48,431 nt of DNA, taken from contig CAMDPZ010000008.1 of the NCBI GenBank assembly GCA_945905765.1, positions 1 through 48,431 of the forward strand. Direction: 5' to 3'. A program made the position numbers and the translations under genes. The notes below the pieces were generated by a model that was given only the letters and a program-made list of their open reading frames with translations, ran no database searches and was not told where the DNA came from. Positions 33,589-42,116 of the stretch are shown here, piece by piece (positions within the stretch are counted from its first letter, which is position 1; every line of letters begins with the position of its first letter). Source of the stretch: Nitrospira lenta. Lineage in GTDB: Bacteria; Nitrospirota; Nitrospiria; Nitrospirales; Nitrospiraceae.

Positions 33589-35271
33589 ATGACAGATATT
33601 GAGATCAACCGATCGGTGAAGGCTCAGCCTATTCAGGCTGTTGCCGATCAGCTTGGTATCCTGGCCAGCGAGCTGCTGCCCTATGGAAGGCTGAAGGCGA
33701 AAGTCTCGCTAGATGTGCTTGAGCGGCTCAAATCGGCGCGCCTTGGCCGCTATGTGCTCGTGACGGCCATCAATCCGACCCCCCTTGGAGAAGGCAAAAC
33801 AACCACGTCCATTGGGCTTGCCATGGGCCTTTCCCGCCTCGGCCATCGAACGGCCGTCACGCTCCGGCAGCCCTCGTTGGGACCGGTGTTCGGGATCAAA
33901 GGGGGAGGAACCGGGGGAGGGAGGGCGCAAGTCCTTCCCATGGAAGAGATCAACCTCCATTTGACCGGCGATGCCCATGCGGTATCTGCTAGCCATAATC
34001 TTCTTTCGGCCTTCGTCGACAATCACATTTTTCACGGAAATGAACTGCGAATAGATCCGAATCGGATTACCTGGCCCAGGACCTTGGGGATCAGCGACCG
34101 GTCGCTCCGGCAGGTCTCGCTGGGAGAGGGGACAGAGGGTCGCCGAGGCCAGTTTGTGATTACGGAGGCCTCCGAAGTCATGGCGATGCTGGCCTTGGCT
34201 TCGAGTCAGGCTGACTTGCGCCGCAGGCTCGGGCAGATCATCGTCGGGTTCACGACGAGTGGCAAGGCCCTGCGGGCGGAAGAGCTGGGCTGTGCCGGGT
34301 CTATGGCTGTTTTGCTTAGAGACGCGCTGCTGCCGAATTTAGTGCAGACGCTGGAGGGGACTCCGGCCTTTGTCCATACGGGCCCGTTCGGCAATATTGC
34401 CCATGGGAACTGTTCGATTATTTCCGATGCCATTGCCCTACGTTGTGCCGACTATGTCGTGACGGAAGCCGGATTCGGCAGCGATCTCGGGGCGGAGAAG
34501 TTCTTCAACATCAAGTGCCGCCTCTCAGGGTTCAAGCCGGCGGTGGCCGTGGTGGTGGCGACCCTTCGAGCCCTCAAACTTCACGGTGGCGGAGGAACGG
34601 TCAAGGTCGGGACCCCGCTTCCGGCAGGGCTGACCGGGCCGAATCAGGAGGCCTTGGCCAAAGGCTTTGCGAATCTGGAACAGCACATTGCGAACGTGAA
34701 GGCCCATGGGGTGCCGGTGGTCGTGGCGGTCAATGCGTTTGTAGATGATCCGGTGCCTGAGCTGGAATGGGTTCGTGAGAGGTCACGTGAGGTTGGCGCA
34801 GTAGATGCCGCGGTCTCGACCCATTGGGCCGATGGCGGCAAGGGGGCGGAAGCCCTGGCTCAGGCTGTAGCCAGAGCCACGGAAACACCCTCGTCGTTCC
34901 GGCATTTGTATGAGGTTTCCTGGCCGATTAAGAAGAAGATTCAGGCCATTGCCACAGAGATCTATGGGGCTTCCGGCGTATCGTTCGACGCAGCAGCAGA
35001 ACAGGATATCGAGTCGGCCGAGCAGCTGGGGCTGGATCAGTTGCCCATCTGCATGGCCAAGACGCCGTTATCCTTGTCGCACGATCCGGCTTTGAAGGGG
35101 CGCCCAACCGGGTTTACGCTGCCGATCAAGGAAGTGAGAATGTTGGCAGGGGCCGGCTTCCTGACGGCAGTCTGTTCCGGCATTCAACTCATGCCGGGAC
35201 TGCCCAAGAAGCCGGCAGGGGAACGGATCGGGATCGACCCAGCCACTGGTGAGGTGGTGGGTCTGTCCTAA
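33589..35271 (+). CDS. fhs: Formate-tetrahydrofolate ligase
   Basis: The product is 560 aa, full length. It makes 10-formyl-tetrahydrofolate from formate, THF and ATP. The P-loop is PTPLGEGKTTTSIGL (about 63-77). Family segments include RQPSLGPVFGIKGGGTGGG, GPFGNIAHGNCSIISD, YVVTEAGFGSDLGAEKFFNIKCR, and the C-terminal KTPLSLSHDPALKGRP and GFLTAVCSGIQLMPGLPKKPA. In an autotroph or formate user it would feed one-carbon units to biosynthesis. No other folate gene is adjacent. Confidence 0.96.
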   Translation: MTDIEINRSVKAQPIQAVADQLGILASELLPYGRLKAKVSLDVLERLKSARLGRYVLVTAINPTPLGEGKTTTSIGLAMGLSRLGHRTAVTLRQPSLGPVFGIKGGGTGGGRAQVLPMEEINLHLTGDAHAVSASHNLLSAFVDNHIFHGNELRIDPNRITWPRTLGISDRSLRQVSLGEGTEGRRGQFVITEASEVMAMLALASSQADLRRRLGQIIVGFTTSGKALRAEELGCAGSMAVLLRDALLPNLVQTLEGTPAFVHTGPFGNIAHGNCSIISDAIALRCADYVVTEAGFGSDLGAEKFFNIKCRLSGFKPAVAVVVATLRALKLHGGGGTVKVGTPLPAGLTGPNQEALAKGFANLEQHIANVKAHGVPVVVAVNAFVDDPVPELEWVRERSREVGAVDAAVSTHWADGGKGAEALAQAVARATETPSSFRHLYEVSWPIKKKIQAIATEIYGASGVSFDAAAEQDIESAEQLGLDQLPICMAKTPLSLSHDPALKGRPTGFTLPIKEVRMLAGAGFLTAVCSGIQLMPGLPKKPAGERIGIDPATGEVVGLS

Positions 35272-35364
35272 TCTGGCCTGACGGGTAGCAGGGTGCCGAT
35301 AAACGATTTTGGATTCAATGACACGCAGGGTTCGAGAGGGCGGGAACAGTTTTCTCGCCGTTCT

Positions 35365-35490
35365 GCAGGCTGTTTAAAATGGCCGTCCAGCAAGGCCGCA
35401 GCGAGCGAAGAGGCGAAGCGTACTCTTCGCTGTACGTTGAGCCTCTTCGCGATGCGAGAACGACGCTGGCGGACTTTTTCAACAGCCTGC
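35365..35490. mobile_element. MITE-like element with terminal inverted repeats
   Basis: The 126-base element has imperfect terminal inverted repeats of about 26 bases. The left end starts GCAGGCTGTTTAAAATGGCC, and the complement of the right end reads GCAGGCTGTTGAAAAAGTCC; both continue G(T/C)CCAGC-like. The interior folds on itself: CGAAGAGGC pairs with GCCTCTTCG, and AGCGTAC with GTACGTT. No coding frame is present, as expected for a miniature element moved in trans. No clear target duplication is seen. The right end coincides with the last base of the hflC stop codon. Confidence 0.72.
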
Positions 35491-36350
35491 TAGCGATGCT
35501 TCAGGTAGTGGAAAAACTCCGAGTCCGGACTCACTACCATGGTGGACTTGTCTTTGAAGGCCTTTTTGTAGGCTTCCATCGAGCGGGTAAATTCAAAGAA
35601 GTGCGGGTCTTGCCGGTAGGCGTCCGCATAGACCTTAAAGGCCTTCGCATCGCCCGCGCCACGCAGTTCTTCCGATTCCTTGTAGGCTTGAGCCAGGATG
35701 ATTTCGCGGTCCTTTTCCGCCTCTGAACGGATCTTCTGCGCTTCCTCAGCCCCTTCTGCCCGGTATTGCTTCGCCTGTCGTTCCCGCTCAGCTTGCATTC
35801 TGGCAAACACGGCCTTCTCGTTCTGCTCAGGCAGGTCGGCCCGTTTGATTCTCACGTCCTGAATTTCGATCCCGTAGGCTGAGGCCTTCTCATTCGACCG
35901 TTGGGTCACGATGGTCATGAGATCGGCGCGGCCCGTCGCGACGATTTCCAGCAGGTCATGGCGCCCGAGTTCGACCCGGAGCTCGGAATAGATGATGTCG
36001 TGGAGCCGTTGGAGCGCGCCCCGCTGGCTTTGAAAGTTCTGGTAAACTTTTAGCGGGTCGACAATCCGCCATTTGGCATAGTTGTCCAGGAGGAGCGTCT
36101 TCTTGTCCTGTGTGATCACATCCTGGGGGTCCGAGTCATAGTCCAGCAGGCGTTTGTCGAAGTAGGTGACTTCCTGAATGAACGGTACTTTCAGGTAGAG
36201 CCCCGGCTCCGTCAGGTTGCGAACCGGCTTGCCGAGCTGGACCACGATCGCATTCTGGGTGATGTCCACGATGAAGAGCGGCGAGGCTCCCAGGAGAAAC
36301 AGCCCCATGACGACCGCGAGCATGGCAATGAGGAATCCCTGTTTGGTCAT
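35490..36350 (-). CDS. hflC: HflC, SPFH/prohibitin-domain membrane protein
   Basis: The product is 286 aa. An N-terminal membrane helix (residues 6-26) is followed by the SPFH domain (AIVVQLGKPVRNLTEPGLYLKVPFIQEVTYFDKRLLDYDSDP) and a charged coiled coil (RMQAERERQAKQYRAEGAEEAQKIRSEAEKD). With HflK it forms the periplasmic-facing cage that surrounds and modulates the FtsH protease. Its ATG overlaps the hflK stop (4 bases). The TAG stop at 35490-35492 takes its final base from the end of a MITE-like element, so the original 3' end may have been altered. Confidence 0.93.
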   Translation of the reverse strand: MTKQGFLIAMLAVVMGLFLLGASPLFIVDITQNAIVVQLGKPVRNLTEPGLYLKVPFIQEVTYFDKRLLDYDSDPQDVITQDKKTLLLDNYAKWRIVDPLKVYQNFQSQRGALQRLHDIIYSELRVELGRHDLLEIVATGRADLMTIVTQRSNEKASAYGIEIQDVRIKRADLPEQNEKAVFARMQAERERQAKQYRAEGAEEAQKIRSEAEKDREIILAQAYKESEELRGAGDAKAFKVYADAYRQDPHFFEFTRSMEAYKKAFKDKSTMVVSPDSEFFHYLKHR

Positions 36351-37378
36351 GGCTTGGTCTCCTCAGCGGCGCTGGCTTTGGCTCTGAGCCGCTCAAGTGG
36401 CAGGTAGGGCAGCACGCGATCGCCCGCTTTGCCGTCGATGATGACTTTTTCCATGTTCGGCAGAATCTCTTCCATCGTTTCGATATAGAGCCGCTTGCTG
36501 ATGATGTCTTTGGCCTGATTGTATTCCTTCAGGGTCGCCACGAAACGGTTGGCTTCACCCTGGGCGCGGTTCAGCCTCGCCTGGGCATAGCCCTTGGCCT
36601 GGTTCACCACCTGCGCGGCTTCGCCTTTGGCTTTCGGCAGAATGTCGTTGCGATAGCTCTGCGACTGGTTGATCAGCTTCTCCCGATCTTCCTTGGCATT
36701 GGTCACATCTTTGAAGGCCGCCGCCACCGCTTCCGGAGGATCGACGTCTTGCAATTGGATGGCCGCGATTTGGACGCCGCCCTGATACTGGTCGAGAATG
36801 GACTGGAGAAGGACCATGGTGTCCTGCTGGATCTGGGCCTTGCCGGTCGTCAAGGCCTCGTCGATCTTGCTCTTGCCGACCACTTCGCGCATGGAGGCTT
36901 CGGCCGCTTTGCCGATCGTTTCATGGATTTCCGCGACGCTGAAGAGATAGTTCGCCGAGCCTTTGATCTTATATTGCACGATGAATTCGATGGCCAGGAT
37001 GTTCATGTCGCCGGTGAGCATGAGGGCTTCCTGCGCCAACATTTGCTGGCGGCCCTGCCGATCGGTCCGGAAGCCGATTTCGATCCGATGGAGTTTTTCG
37101 ACTTTCGGCTGCAGGACCGACTCGATGAGAGGAATTTTTACATGGGGGCCAGGTCCCACGGTGCGGACCGGGGTGCCGAATCGTTTGACGACACCTTCTT
37201 CGTCCGGGCTCACGATGAACGCGCTCTGCCAGGCGAGGACAATCATTAACGCGGCCATGGCGAGGTTCCTGATACCGCTTGAGGGCATCAGGTTCTTGAA
37301 CTGCGACTGGGCCTGCCGGAGGACATCCTCAAGCGGGTCGCTCTTTTTGCTCCAGGGATCTTTGGGGTCATATACCAT
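36347..37378 (-). CDS. hflK: HflK, SPFH/prohibitin-domain membrane protein
   Basis: The product is 343 aa. The N-terminus has the usual short cytoplasmic part (DPKDPWSKKSDPLEDVLRQAQSQFKNL), then a membrane helix (about 36-54). The SPFH domain begins FIVSPDEEGVVKRFGTPVRTVGPGPHVKIPL. A coiled-coil helix follows (INQSQSYRNDILPKAKGEAAQVVNQAKGYAQARLNRAQGEANRFV). Gene order hflK-hflC with a 4-base overlap is standard. The start is 129 bases from divergent arsR. Confidence 0.94.
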   Translation of the reverse strand: MVYDPKDPWSKKSDPLEDVLRQAQSQFKNLMPSSGIRNLAMAALMIVLAWQSAFIVSPDEEGVVKRFGTPVRTVGPGPHVKIPLIESVLQPKVEKLHRIEIGFRTDRQGRQQMLAQEALMLTGDMNILAIEFIVQYKIKGSANYLFSVAEIHETIGKAAEASMREVVGKSKIDEALTTGKAQIQQDTMVLLQSILDQYQGGVQIAAIQLQDVDPPEAVAAAFKDVTNAKEDREKLINQSQSYRNDILPKAKGEAAQVVNQAKGYAQARLNRAQGEANRFVATLKEYNQAKDIISKRLYIETMEEILPNMEKVIIDGKAGDRVLPYLPLERLRAKASAAEETKP

Positions 37379-37471
37379 GCGATGTAGTCATCCGAAAATA
37401 AAGGGTGAAGTTGCTGTAGTCAGGCCAGACTAGCAGACTGCCAGAAGCGACGCAATCGGGATCCTCGCCGG

Positions 37472-37501
37472 TTGACTCATCATGAATTCTTGATGTATAA
37501 G
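37472..37501 (+). promoter_or_regulatory. arsR promoter
   Basis: TTGACT (37472-37477), 18 bases, TATAAG (37496-37501). The spacer is filled by the palindromic operator at 37478-37495. The -10 box abuts GGAGG and the arsR ATG at 37507, so transcription would start at or next to the start codon, giving a leaderless or almost leaderless arsR message. Confidence 0.68.
37478..37495. promoter_or_regulatory. ArsR operator 1
   Basis: CATCATGAATTCTTGATG is an 18-base palindrome broken at a single symmetric pair. It lies exactly between the -35 and -10 boxes, so a bound ArsR dimer would block RNA polymerase. The ATCAA/TTGAT-type half-sites fit ArsR/SmtB-family operators. Confidence 0.72.
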
Positions 37502-37506
37502 GAGGC

Positions 37507-37827
37507 ATGCCTACGTTGTCGGGGAAGAACCGGGCCAAAACCGCCGAGCTCTGCCATGCGCTGGCGGACGAGACCAGGCTGGACATTCTCGACCAGCTCA
37601 AGGAGGGTTCACGTTGCGTCTGCGAGCTGACCGATGCCTTGCAGGCCGGGCAATCGCGCCTGTCGTTTCATCTGAAAGTCCTGAAGGATGCAGGCTTGAT
37701 TCAGGATCGTCCCGAAGGCCGCTGGATCTATTACGCTATCAATGCCGATGCGGTTGAGGAGCTTGGGGAGCTGGTGGCCTCGCTCAAGGTCATGAGGAAG
37801 AAGGGTCGTTCCGATTCTCGTTGCTGA
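37507..37827 (+). CDS. arsR: ArsR/SmtB family arsenite-responsive repressor
   Basis: The product is 106 aa, a winged helix-turn-helix dimer (core ELCHALADETRLDILDQL, recognition region QSRLSFHLKVLKDAGLI). The arsenite-sensing pair is CVC at residues 37-39, just before helix ELTDAL, the position of the ELCVCDL motif in classical ArsR; Cys16 and the C-terminal Cys106 could supply a third ligand. Arsenite binding should release it from the operators at 37478 and 37846. It leads arsR-acr3-arsC. Confidence 0.93.
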   Translation: MPTLSGKNRAKTAELCHALADETRLDILDQLKEGSRCVCELTDALQAGQSRLSFHLKVLKDAGLIQDRPEGRWIYYAINADAVEELGELVASLKVMRKKGRSDSRC

Positions 37828-37845
37828 CGTTTCTTGGTTCAATCA

Positions 37846-37861
37846 ATCAATAATTCTTGAT
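37846..37861. promoter_or_regulatory. ArsR operator 2, between arsR and acr3
   Basis: ATCAATAATTCTTGAT is a 16-base palindrome with one symmetric mismatch, and shares AATTCTTGAT with operator 1. It lies 19 bases before the acr3 ATG. It could hold a second ArsR dimer that blocks elongation or an internal promoter, or allow looping with operator 1. No clear -35/-10 pair is visible here. Confidence 0.65.
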
Positions 37862-37879
37862 GGTTCACTTGGAGAGATC

Positions 37880-38959
37880 ATGGAAGCCAAGCCGCCGGCA
37901 GTCGAGAAGCAACTGAATCCCTTCGAACGGTACCTGACCCTCTGGGTGTCGCTCTGCATGGTCGCTGGCGTGCTGCTCGGGCAGGCGGCCCCCGGCCTTG
38001 TCCTGACCCTGCGGGAGATGGAGTTTGGCCAGGGCAGCCATATCAACCTGCCGATCGCGCTGCTCATCTGGCTGATGATCGTGCCGATGATGATGAAGGT
38101 CGATTTCGCCTCGATCCGCCATGTCGGGACTCGCCCGACCGGATTGGTCATTACCCTCTTCGTCAATTGGGTGGTCAAACCCTTTTCGATGGCGTTCTTT
38201 GCCTGGCTCTTCTTTCGTATCGTCTTTGCTGCCTGGATTACGCCGGCTGAGGCGGACCAATATATCGCCGGGGCGATCATCCTGGCCGCAGCCCCCTGCA
38301 CGGCGATGGTGTTCGTCTGGAGCTACCTGACGGACGGAGACCCTGCCTATACGCTGGTCCAGGTTTCCGTGAACGATCTGATCATGCTCGTGTTGTTTGT
38401 GCCGATTGTCGGTCTGCTGGTGAGCGGCGCCTCGTCCCTGTCCGTGCCCTATGATGTCTTGTTCTATTCGGTCCTGGCCTTCATCGTAATTCCTCTGGCA
38501 ATCGGGTGGGGGCTCCGGGCCTGGCTCGTGAGGCAACAGGGGCAGTTGTGGCTGGAAGAGGTGCTGTTGCCGCGCTTCGCTCCGGTCACCATCTCGGCCC
38601 TGCTCCTTACCTTGGTCTTCATTTTTGCCTTTCAGGCCCAGAACATCATGGGCAAGACCATGCATGTCGCGTTGATTGCGGTGCCCATCCTGTTCCAAGT
38701 TTATATGAATGCATCATTGGCCTATGGGCTCATGTACCGGTTCCATGTGCCCTATGAAATTGCGGCGCCAGGCGCCTTGATCGGGGCCAGTAACTTTTTT
38801 GAATTGGCGGTGGCGACCGCCATTGCGTTGTTCGGCCCGGAATCGGGAGCGGCCCTGGTGACGGTGGTGGGGGTCCTGGTGGAGGTGCCGGTCATGTTGT
38901 CGGTCTGCGGCATCTGTAATAGGACGAGACATTGGTTCAGGCGTGAGGTGGCGGCATGA
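37880..38959 (+). CDS. acr3: Acr3 arsenite efflux permease
   Basis: The product is 359 aa with about ten transmembrane helices. The essential cysteine lies in LAAAPCTAMVFVWSYLTDGDPAYTL (Cys140), and the second signature is in APGALIGASNFFELAVATAIALFG with its conserved Glu. It exports arsenite with proton-motive force across the inner membrane. The ATG has TGGAGAG upstream. Its stop overlaps arsC by 4 bases. Confidence 0.96.
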   Translation: MEAKPPAVEKQLNPFERYLTLWVSLCMVAGVLLGQAAPGLVLTLREMEFGQGSHINLPIALLIWLMIVPMMMKVDFASIRHVGTRPTGLVITLFVNWVVKPFSMAFFAWLFFRIVFAAWITPAEADQYIAGAIILAAAPCTAMVFVWSYLTDGDPAYTLVQVSVNDLIMLVLFVPIVGLLVSGASSLSVPYDVLFYSVLAFIVIPLAIGWGLRAWLVRQQGQLWLEEVLLPRFAPVTISALLLTLVFIFAFQAQNIMGKTMHVALIAVPILFQVYMNASLAYGLMYRFHVPYEIAAPGALIGASNFFELAVATAIALFGPESGAALVTVVGVLVEVPVMLSVCGICNRTRHWFRREVAA

Positions 38960-39369
38960 AACAGTCGGTTCTGTTCCTCTGCACCGGCAATTCGGCGCGG
39001 AGTCAAATGGCGGAAGGCTGGCTGCGGCATTTGGCTGGCGATCGCTACGAGGTCTTCAGTGCGGGAACTAAGCCGGTCGGTCTGAATCCAGGATCGGTTG
39101 AGGCCATGGCTGAAGTCGGAATCGACATTGCGCAGCATCGGTCCAAGCATGTTGAGGAATATGCGGCGCAGCCCATCGACTATGTGGTGACGGTCTGCGA
39201 CCGGGCCAAAGAAACCTGCCCCCTCTGGTCAGGTAAGACGACATTGATCCATTGGAGTTTCGATGATCCGGCAGCAATTGCAGATGCGGAGGGTCGCCGC
39301 CTCGTCTTTCGTCGCGTCCGCGACGAGATCTTCTCGGCCATTCGGCAGTTTTTAGCGGATCGAGAATAG
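38956..39369 (+). CDS. arsC: Arsenate reductase, thioredoxin-coupled LMW-phosphatase type
   Basis: The product is 137 aa. The P-loop CTGNSARSQMAEG carries the nucleophile Cys9. The redox relay cysteines are in VCDRAKETCPLW (Cys81 and Cys88), as in the Staphylococcus/Bacillus thioredoxin-dependent ArsC, not the glutaredoxin type. It reduces arsenate to arsenite, which Acr3 then exports. The ATGA overlap with acr3 shows coupling. It converges on arsS with an 8-base gap. Confidence 0.95.
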   Translation: MKQSVLFLCTGNSARSQMAEGWLRHLAGDRYEVFSAGTKPVGLNPGSVEAMAEVGIDIAQHRSKHVEEYAAQPIDYVVTVCDRAKETCPLWSGKTTLIHWSFDDPAAIADAEGRRLVFRRVRDEIFSAIRQFLADRE

Positions 39370-39377
39370 TAGCGGGC

Positions 39378-40418
39378 TTATGCCGTGACCGCTCCGCCGC
39401 AAGACGAACCGGCCCCGGCAGTACAGCCGTAGCAATGGTTGCTCGTGACGATCCGGCGCTGGGCGAGTTGAACCTGGTCGAAGTCTCGGATGTGGGTAGG
39501 CTTGCTCTGGTCCACCGGCAGATCCAGCATCTGGTTGAAGTCGCAGTCGTAGAGTCTACCATCCCAACTTACTGAAATCGTGTGACGGCACATCACGCTG
39601 GCCGCAGCAGAGGGATTGAAGGCGTTGGCTAACCGCTCCATATACTGCTCGTAGTTGCCGCTCTCCAGGAGAAATTCAAGAAACCGGCTGATCGGCATGT
39701 TGGTGATCGTATAGAGGTGGTTGAACGAGACTCCCTGCCTGGCCAGAAGTTCTTTCCGGAACTGCGCTTCGATGGCCTCCTGCTTCGGCGGAAGAAAGGC
39801 TCCTGTCGGATTGTAGACGAGATTCAACAAGAGCCCGCTGTCAGGCTGGCCATAGCCAAGCCGGTTGAGTAGCCGTAGGGCGTCAATCGATTTCTCGAAG
39901 ATGCCTTCGCCCCGCTGCGCGTTTGTTTGCCCCGCTTGATAGGAGGGGAGCGAGGCGACCACTTCCACGCGATGTTTGGCCAGGAACTCGCCCAGATCTG
40001 CTTGCGACGGAAGCAGCAGCACCGACAGGTTGCAGCGGTCCAGCACATGACGACCGAGAGCGTGAGCCTGCTCCACCAGCCAGCGGAAGTTGGGGTTCAG
40101 TTCCGGCGCGCCGCCCGTGATATCGACGGTTGGAATATCGGTCTGAGCGAGAGCCTGGACGCATTGTTCCGCCGTCTCGCGGGTCATGCTCTCGGTCCGG
40201 TCCGGTCCCGCATCGACATGGCAGTGCCGGCAGGTTTGATTGCAGAGCTTGCCGACATTGAGTTGCAAGACGGTGATCCCCGTGGCGCGGAGGGGGAGCA
40301 GGCCCATGCGATCGAGTTGTGTTTCGAAGGGGGGGCAGCTCGTCGTCCCCCTGAGAATTTTTAGTTGCTCAGCGGGGGAGGCGAGGGGATTCTGTTGCCC
40401 TAGCAGGGTCAGAGCCAT
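39378..40418 (-). CDS. arsS: Arsenosugar biosynthesis radical SAM protein ArsS
   Basis: The product is 346 aa. The radical SAM cluster motif is CNQTCRHCH (Cys59, 63, 66), followed by TVDITGGAPELNPNFRWLVE. The C-terminal part has the additional cysteines of this family: SVMCRHTISVSWDGRLYDCDFNQMLD and CYGCTAGAGSSCGG. ArsS adds a 5'-deoxyadenosyl group to dimethylarsenite on the way to arsenosugars. It is 3 bases downstream of arsM, its usual partner. Confidence 0.93.
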   Translation of the reverse strand: MALTLLGQQNPLASPAEQLKILRGTTSCPPFETQLDRMGLLPLRATGITVLQLNVGKLCNQTCRHCHVDAGPDRTESMTRETAEQCVQALAQTDIPTVDITGGAPELNPNFRWLVEQAHALGRHVLDRCNLSVLLLPSQADLGEFLAKHRVEVVASLPSYQAGQTNAQRGEGIFEKSIDALRLLNRLGYGQPDSGLLLNLVYNPTGAFLPPKQEAIEAQFRKELLARQGVSFNHLYTITNMPISRFLEFLLESGNYEQYMERLANAFNPSAAASVMCRHTISVSWDGRLYDCDFNQMLDLPVDQSKPTHIRDFDQVQLAQRRIVTSNHCYGCTAGAGSSCGGAVTA

Positions 40419-40421
40419 GTC

Positions 40422-41609
40422 TCAGCAACAGCCCCCATCAGGGGAGCAGCAGTCGGCTTGATCGCTCACGCTCTGGCTCGCGCGATTGATGATTGCGAAA
40501 TGGGGTTCATAGCCTGTTGTTTCTAGTACGGCGAGTGTCTTGTCGCAAATCTCCAGCGGTTCGCCCCGGCGAAAGATATGGTGATCGTCGTCGGCTGCTT
40601 CGACGAAGGGCCCTGCGAGCAGGGCGAAGTGCCCTTGCCAGAGGCAGGAGACCTCCGGCGGACAGACTGCGGTCCATCGGTCGTCGGTTTGATCCAGCCA
40701 GAGCTGGTCGGGGGACAGGACAAAGTGGCCAGCTAACGGAGCCAGGCTCAACAGCGCAGCGACGTCCTGCGTGATCGGTTGGGGCACGCCCCGGAAATAA
40801 GTCGTGCCCAGCTCGTCGACCACCCGGCTGAAGGGCCCGCGGAGCGTGGCATAACGAACGGGTGAGACCGGCGCTGTGGCGGGAAGTTTATAGCCGGTCA
40901 GGGTGACGGAAAAGAAGTGGATGCCGTCGATCACCTGCCAGGGCGAGGACTTGATCAGGTGAATGCCCAGAAATCCTGCTCCCGCCAGTCCCGCTATATA
41001 GTCGGTGAGCGTCAGGGCCCCGGAGAGGCAGTCGCCCCACTTCTCCGTGTCATGGATCAAATATTGCGGCACCGGCTGGTCCGCCACGATATCGGAGATC
41101 GTGAACCGCCCGCCCGGCTTGGCGACGCGGAACATTTCCCGGAAGACCTTCCGTTTATCCGGCGCCAGGTTGATCACGCAATTGGAGATGATCAGATCGA
41201 CGGCGCCTTCGTCCACCGGCATCGCATCCGCCATCCCTTTGCGAAATTCGATATTGGACGTAGGATAGCCAAGGTTGGCTGCGACGATCGGCGCGTTCCT
41301 CCTGGCGATTTCTAACATCGTGTCGGTCATGTCGATCCCGATGACATGGCCGGTGGGACCGACGAGCCGGGAAGCTTCGAAACAATCGATGCCGCCGCCG
41401 GATCCAATATCCAGCACGGTTTCTCCCTGGGAGACGGTCTTCAGCCCGGCCGGCGTTCCGCAACCATAGGAAATCTTGAGGACCTCTTCCGGGATGAAGG
41501 ATTGAAGGTTGGCCATGTCGTAACTGGTCGGGCAACACATCTGTTCGCCCGTCGAGGCGGCCTTGGCATAACGGTCGCTGACTTTTTGGGTAATCTCATC
41601 CATCGGCAT
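40422..41609 (-). CDS. arsM: Arsenite methyltransferase (arsenosugar pathway type)
   Basis: The product is about 395 aa. The SAM motif is VLDIGSGGGIDCFEASRLVG. Arsenic-binding cysteines are plausible at residues 25/26 (MCCPTSYD), 50 (SYGCGTPAG) and in ISNCVINLAPDKRKVF. After the methyltransferase fold, a C-terminal extension of about 120 residues ends in a cysteine-rich tail (ADCCSPDGGCC), typical of ArsM. It methylates arsenite using SAM; with arsS downstream the product likely enters arsenosugar synthesis. I chose the ATG at 41609 (TGAGGA upstream); 41603 is close. Confidence 0.93.
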   Translation of the reverse strand: MPMDEITQKVSDRYAKAASTGEQMCCPTSYDMANLQSFIPEEVLKISYGCGTPAGLKTVSQGETVLDIGSGGGIDCFEASRLVGPTGHVIGIDMTDTMLEIARRNAPIVAANLGYPTSNIEFRKGMADAMPVDEGAVDLIISNCVINLAPDKRKVFREMFRVAKPGGRFTISDIVADQPVPQYLIHDTEKWGDCLSGALTLTDYIAGLAGAGFLGIHLIKSSPWQVIDGIHFFSVTLTGYKLPATAPVSPVRYATLRGPFSRVVDELGTTYFRGVPQPITQDVAALLSLAPLAGHFVLSPDQLWLDQTDDRWTAVCPPEVSCLWQGHFALLAGPFVEAADDDHHIFRRGEPLEICDKTLAVLETTGYEPHFAIINRASQSVSDQADCCSPDGGCC

Positions 41610-41718
41610 AGAATCCTCACAATCGAATGAATAGGCGCGGGCCCGTTCCTCTATCAAGACCGGACCACCACGTCAATATCTCTTTATCCCACAGGTCTGC
41701 CGAGCAAGATGAATCGTC

Positions 41719-42102
41719 CTACTTCGCGCCTCGCGTTGTATTCGCGCGGGGGCGGCGCCAGAGCCAGCCATAGATCGCGAGGTTCACCGCCAAGACCAGC
41801 AGCCCGAGCAGGATCTGGCTCTCTCTTGTGAGGCCGGAGGGATAGAGTGCCGGCAGCAGATATTGTACCAGGGAGTCGGCAGGAGAGGAGGCTTCTCCCG
41901 CCTGCGCGCGCAGCCAATATTCCAGCGGCGTGAGGGGGCAGATCCAGCCGGTGAACTCGACGACTGCGCCCCAGGTTGCAGCAGGCAGGTGCAGCCAGGC
42001 GATCCGCCGCCATTTCAGCACGAGCAGCCCGCCGAGCAGGACGAAGGCCACGAAGGCCAGATGAAGAATGAGAATCAGCTGGGCCAGGAGGGAATACATC
42101 AT
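41719..42102 (-). CDS. DUF2784 family membrane protein
   Basis: The product is 127 aa with about four membrane segments: LLAQLILILHLAFVAFVLLGGLLV at the start, then LHLPAATWGAVVEFTGWICPLTPLE, and a C-terminal LLGLLVLAVNLAIYGWLW. The WICPLTPLEYWLR segment is the mark of DUF2784 proteins. Function is unknown. Two adjacent ATG codons (42102, 42099) could start it. It lies 14 bases after the propeptide-like gene on the same strand and may be in its operon. Confidence 0.85.
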   Translation of the reverse strand: MMYSLLAQLILILHLAFVAFVLLGGLLVLKWRRIAWLHLPAATWGAVVEFTGWICPLTPLEYWLRAQAGEASSPADSLVQYLLPALYPSGLTRESQILLGLLVLAVNLAIYGWLWRRPRANTTRGAK

Positions 42103-42116
42103 GGGATTCGCCGTGG

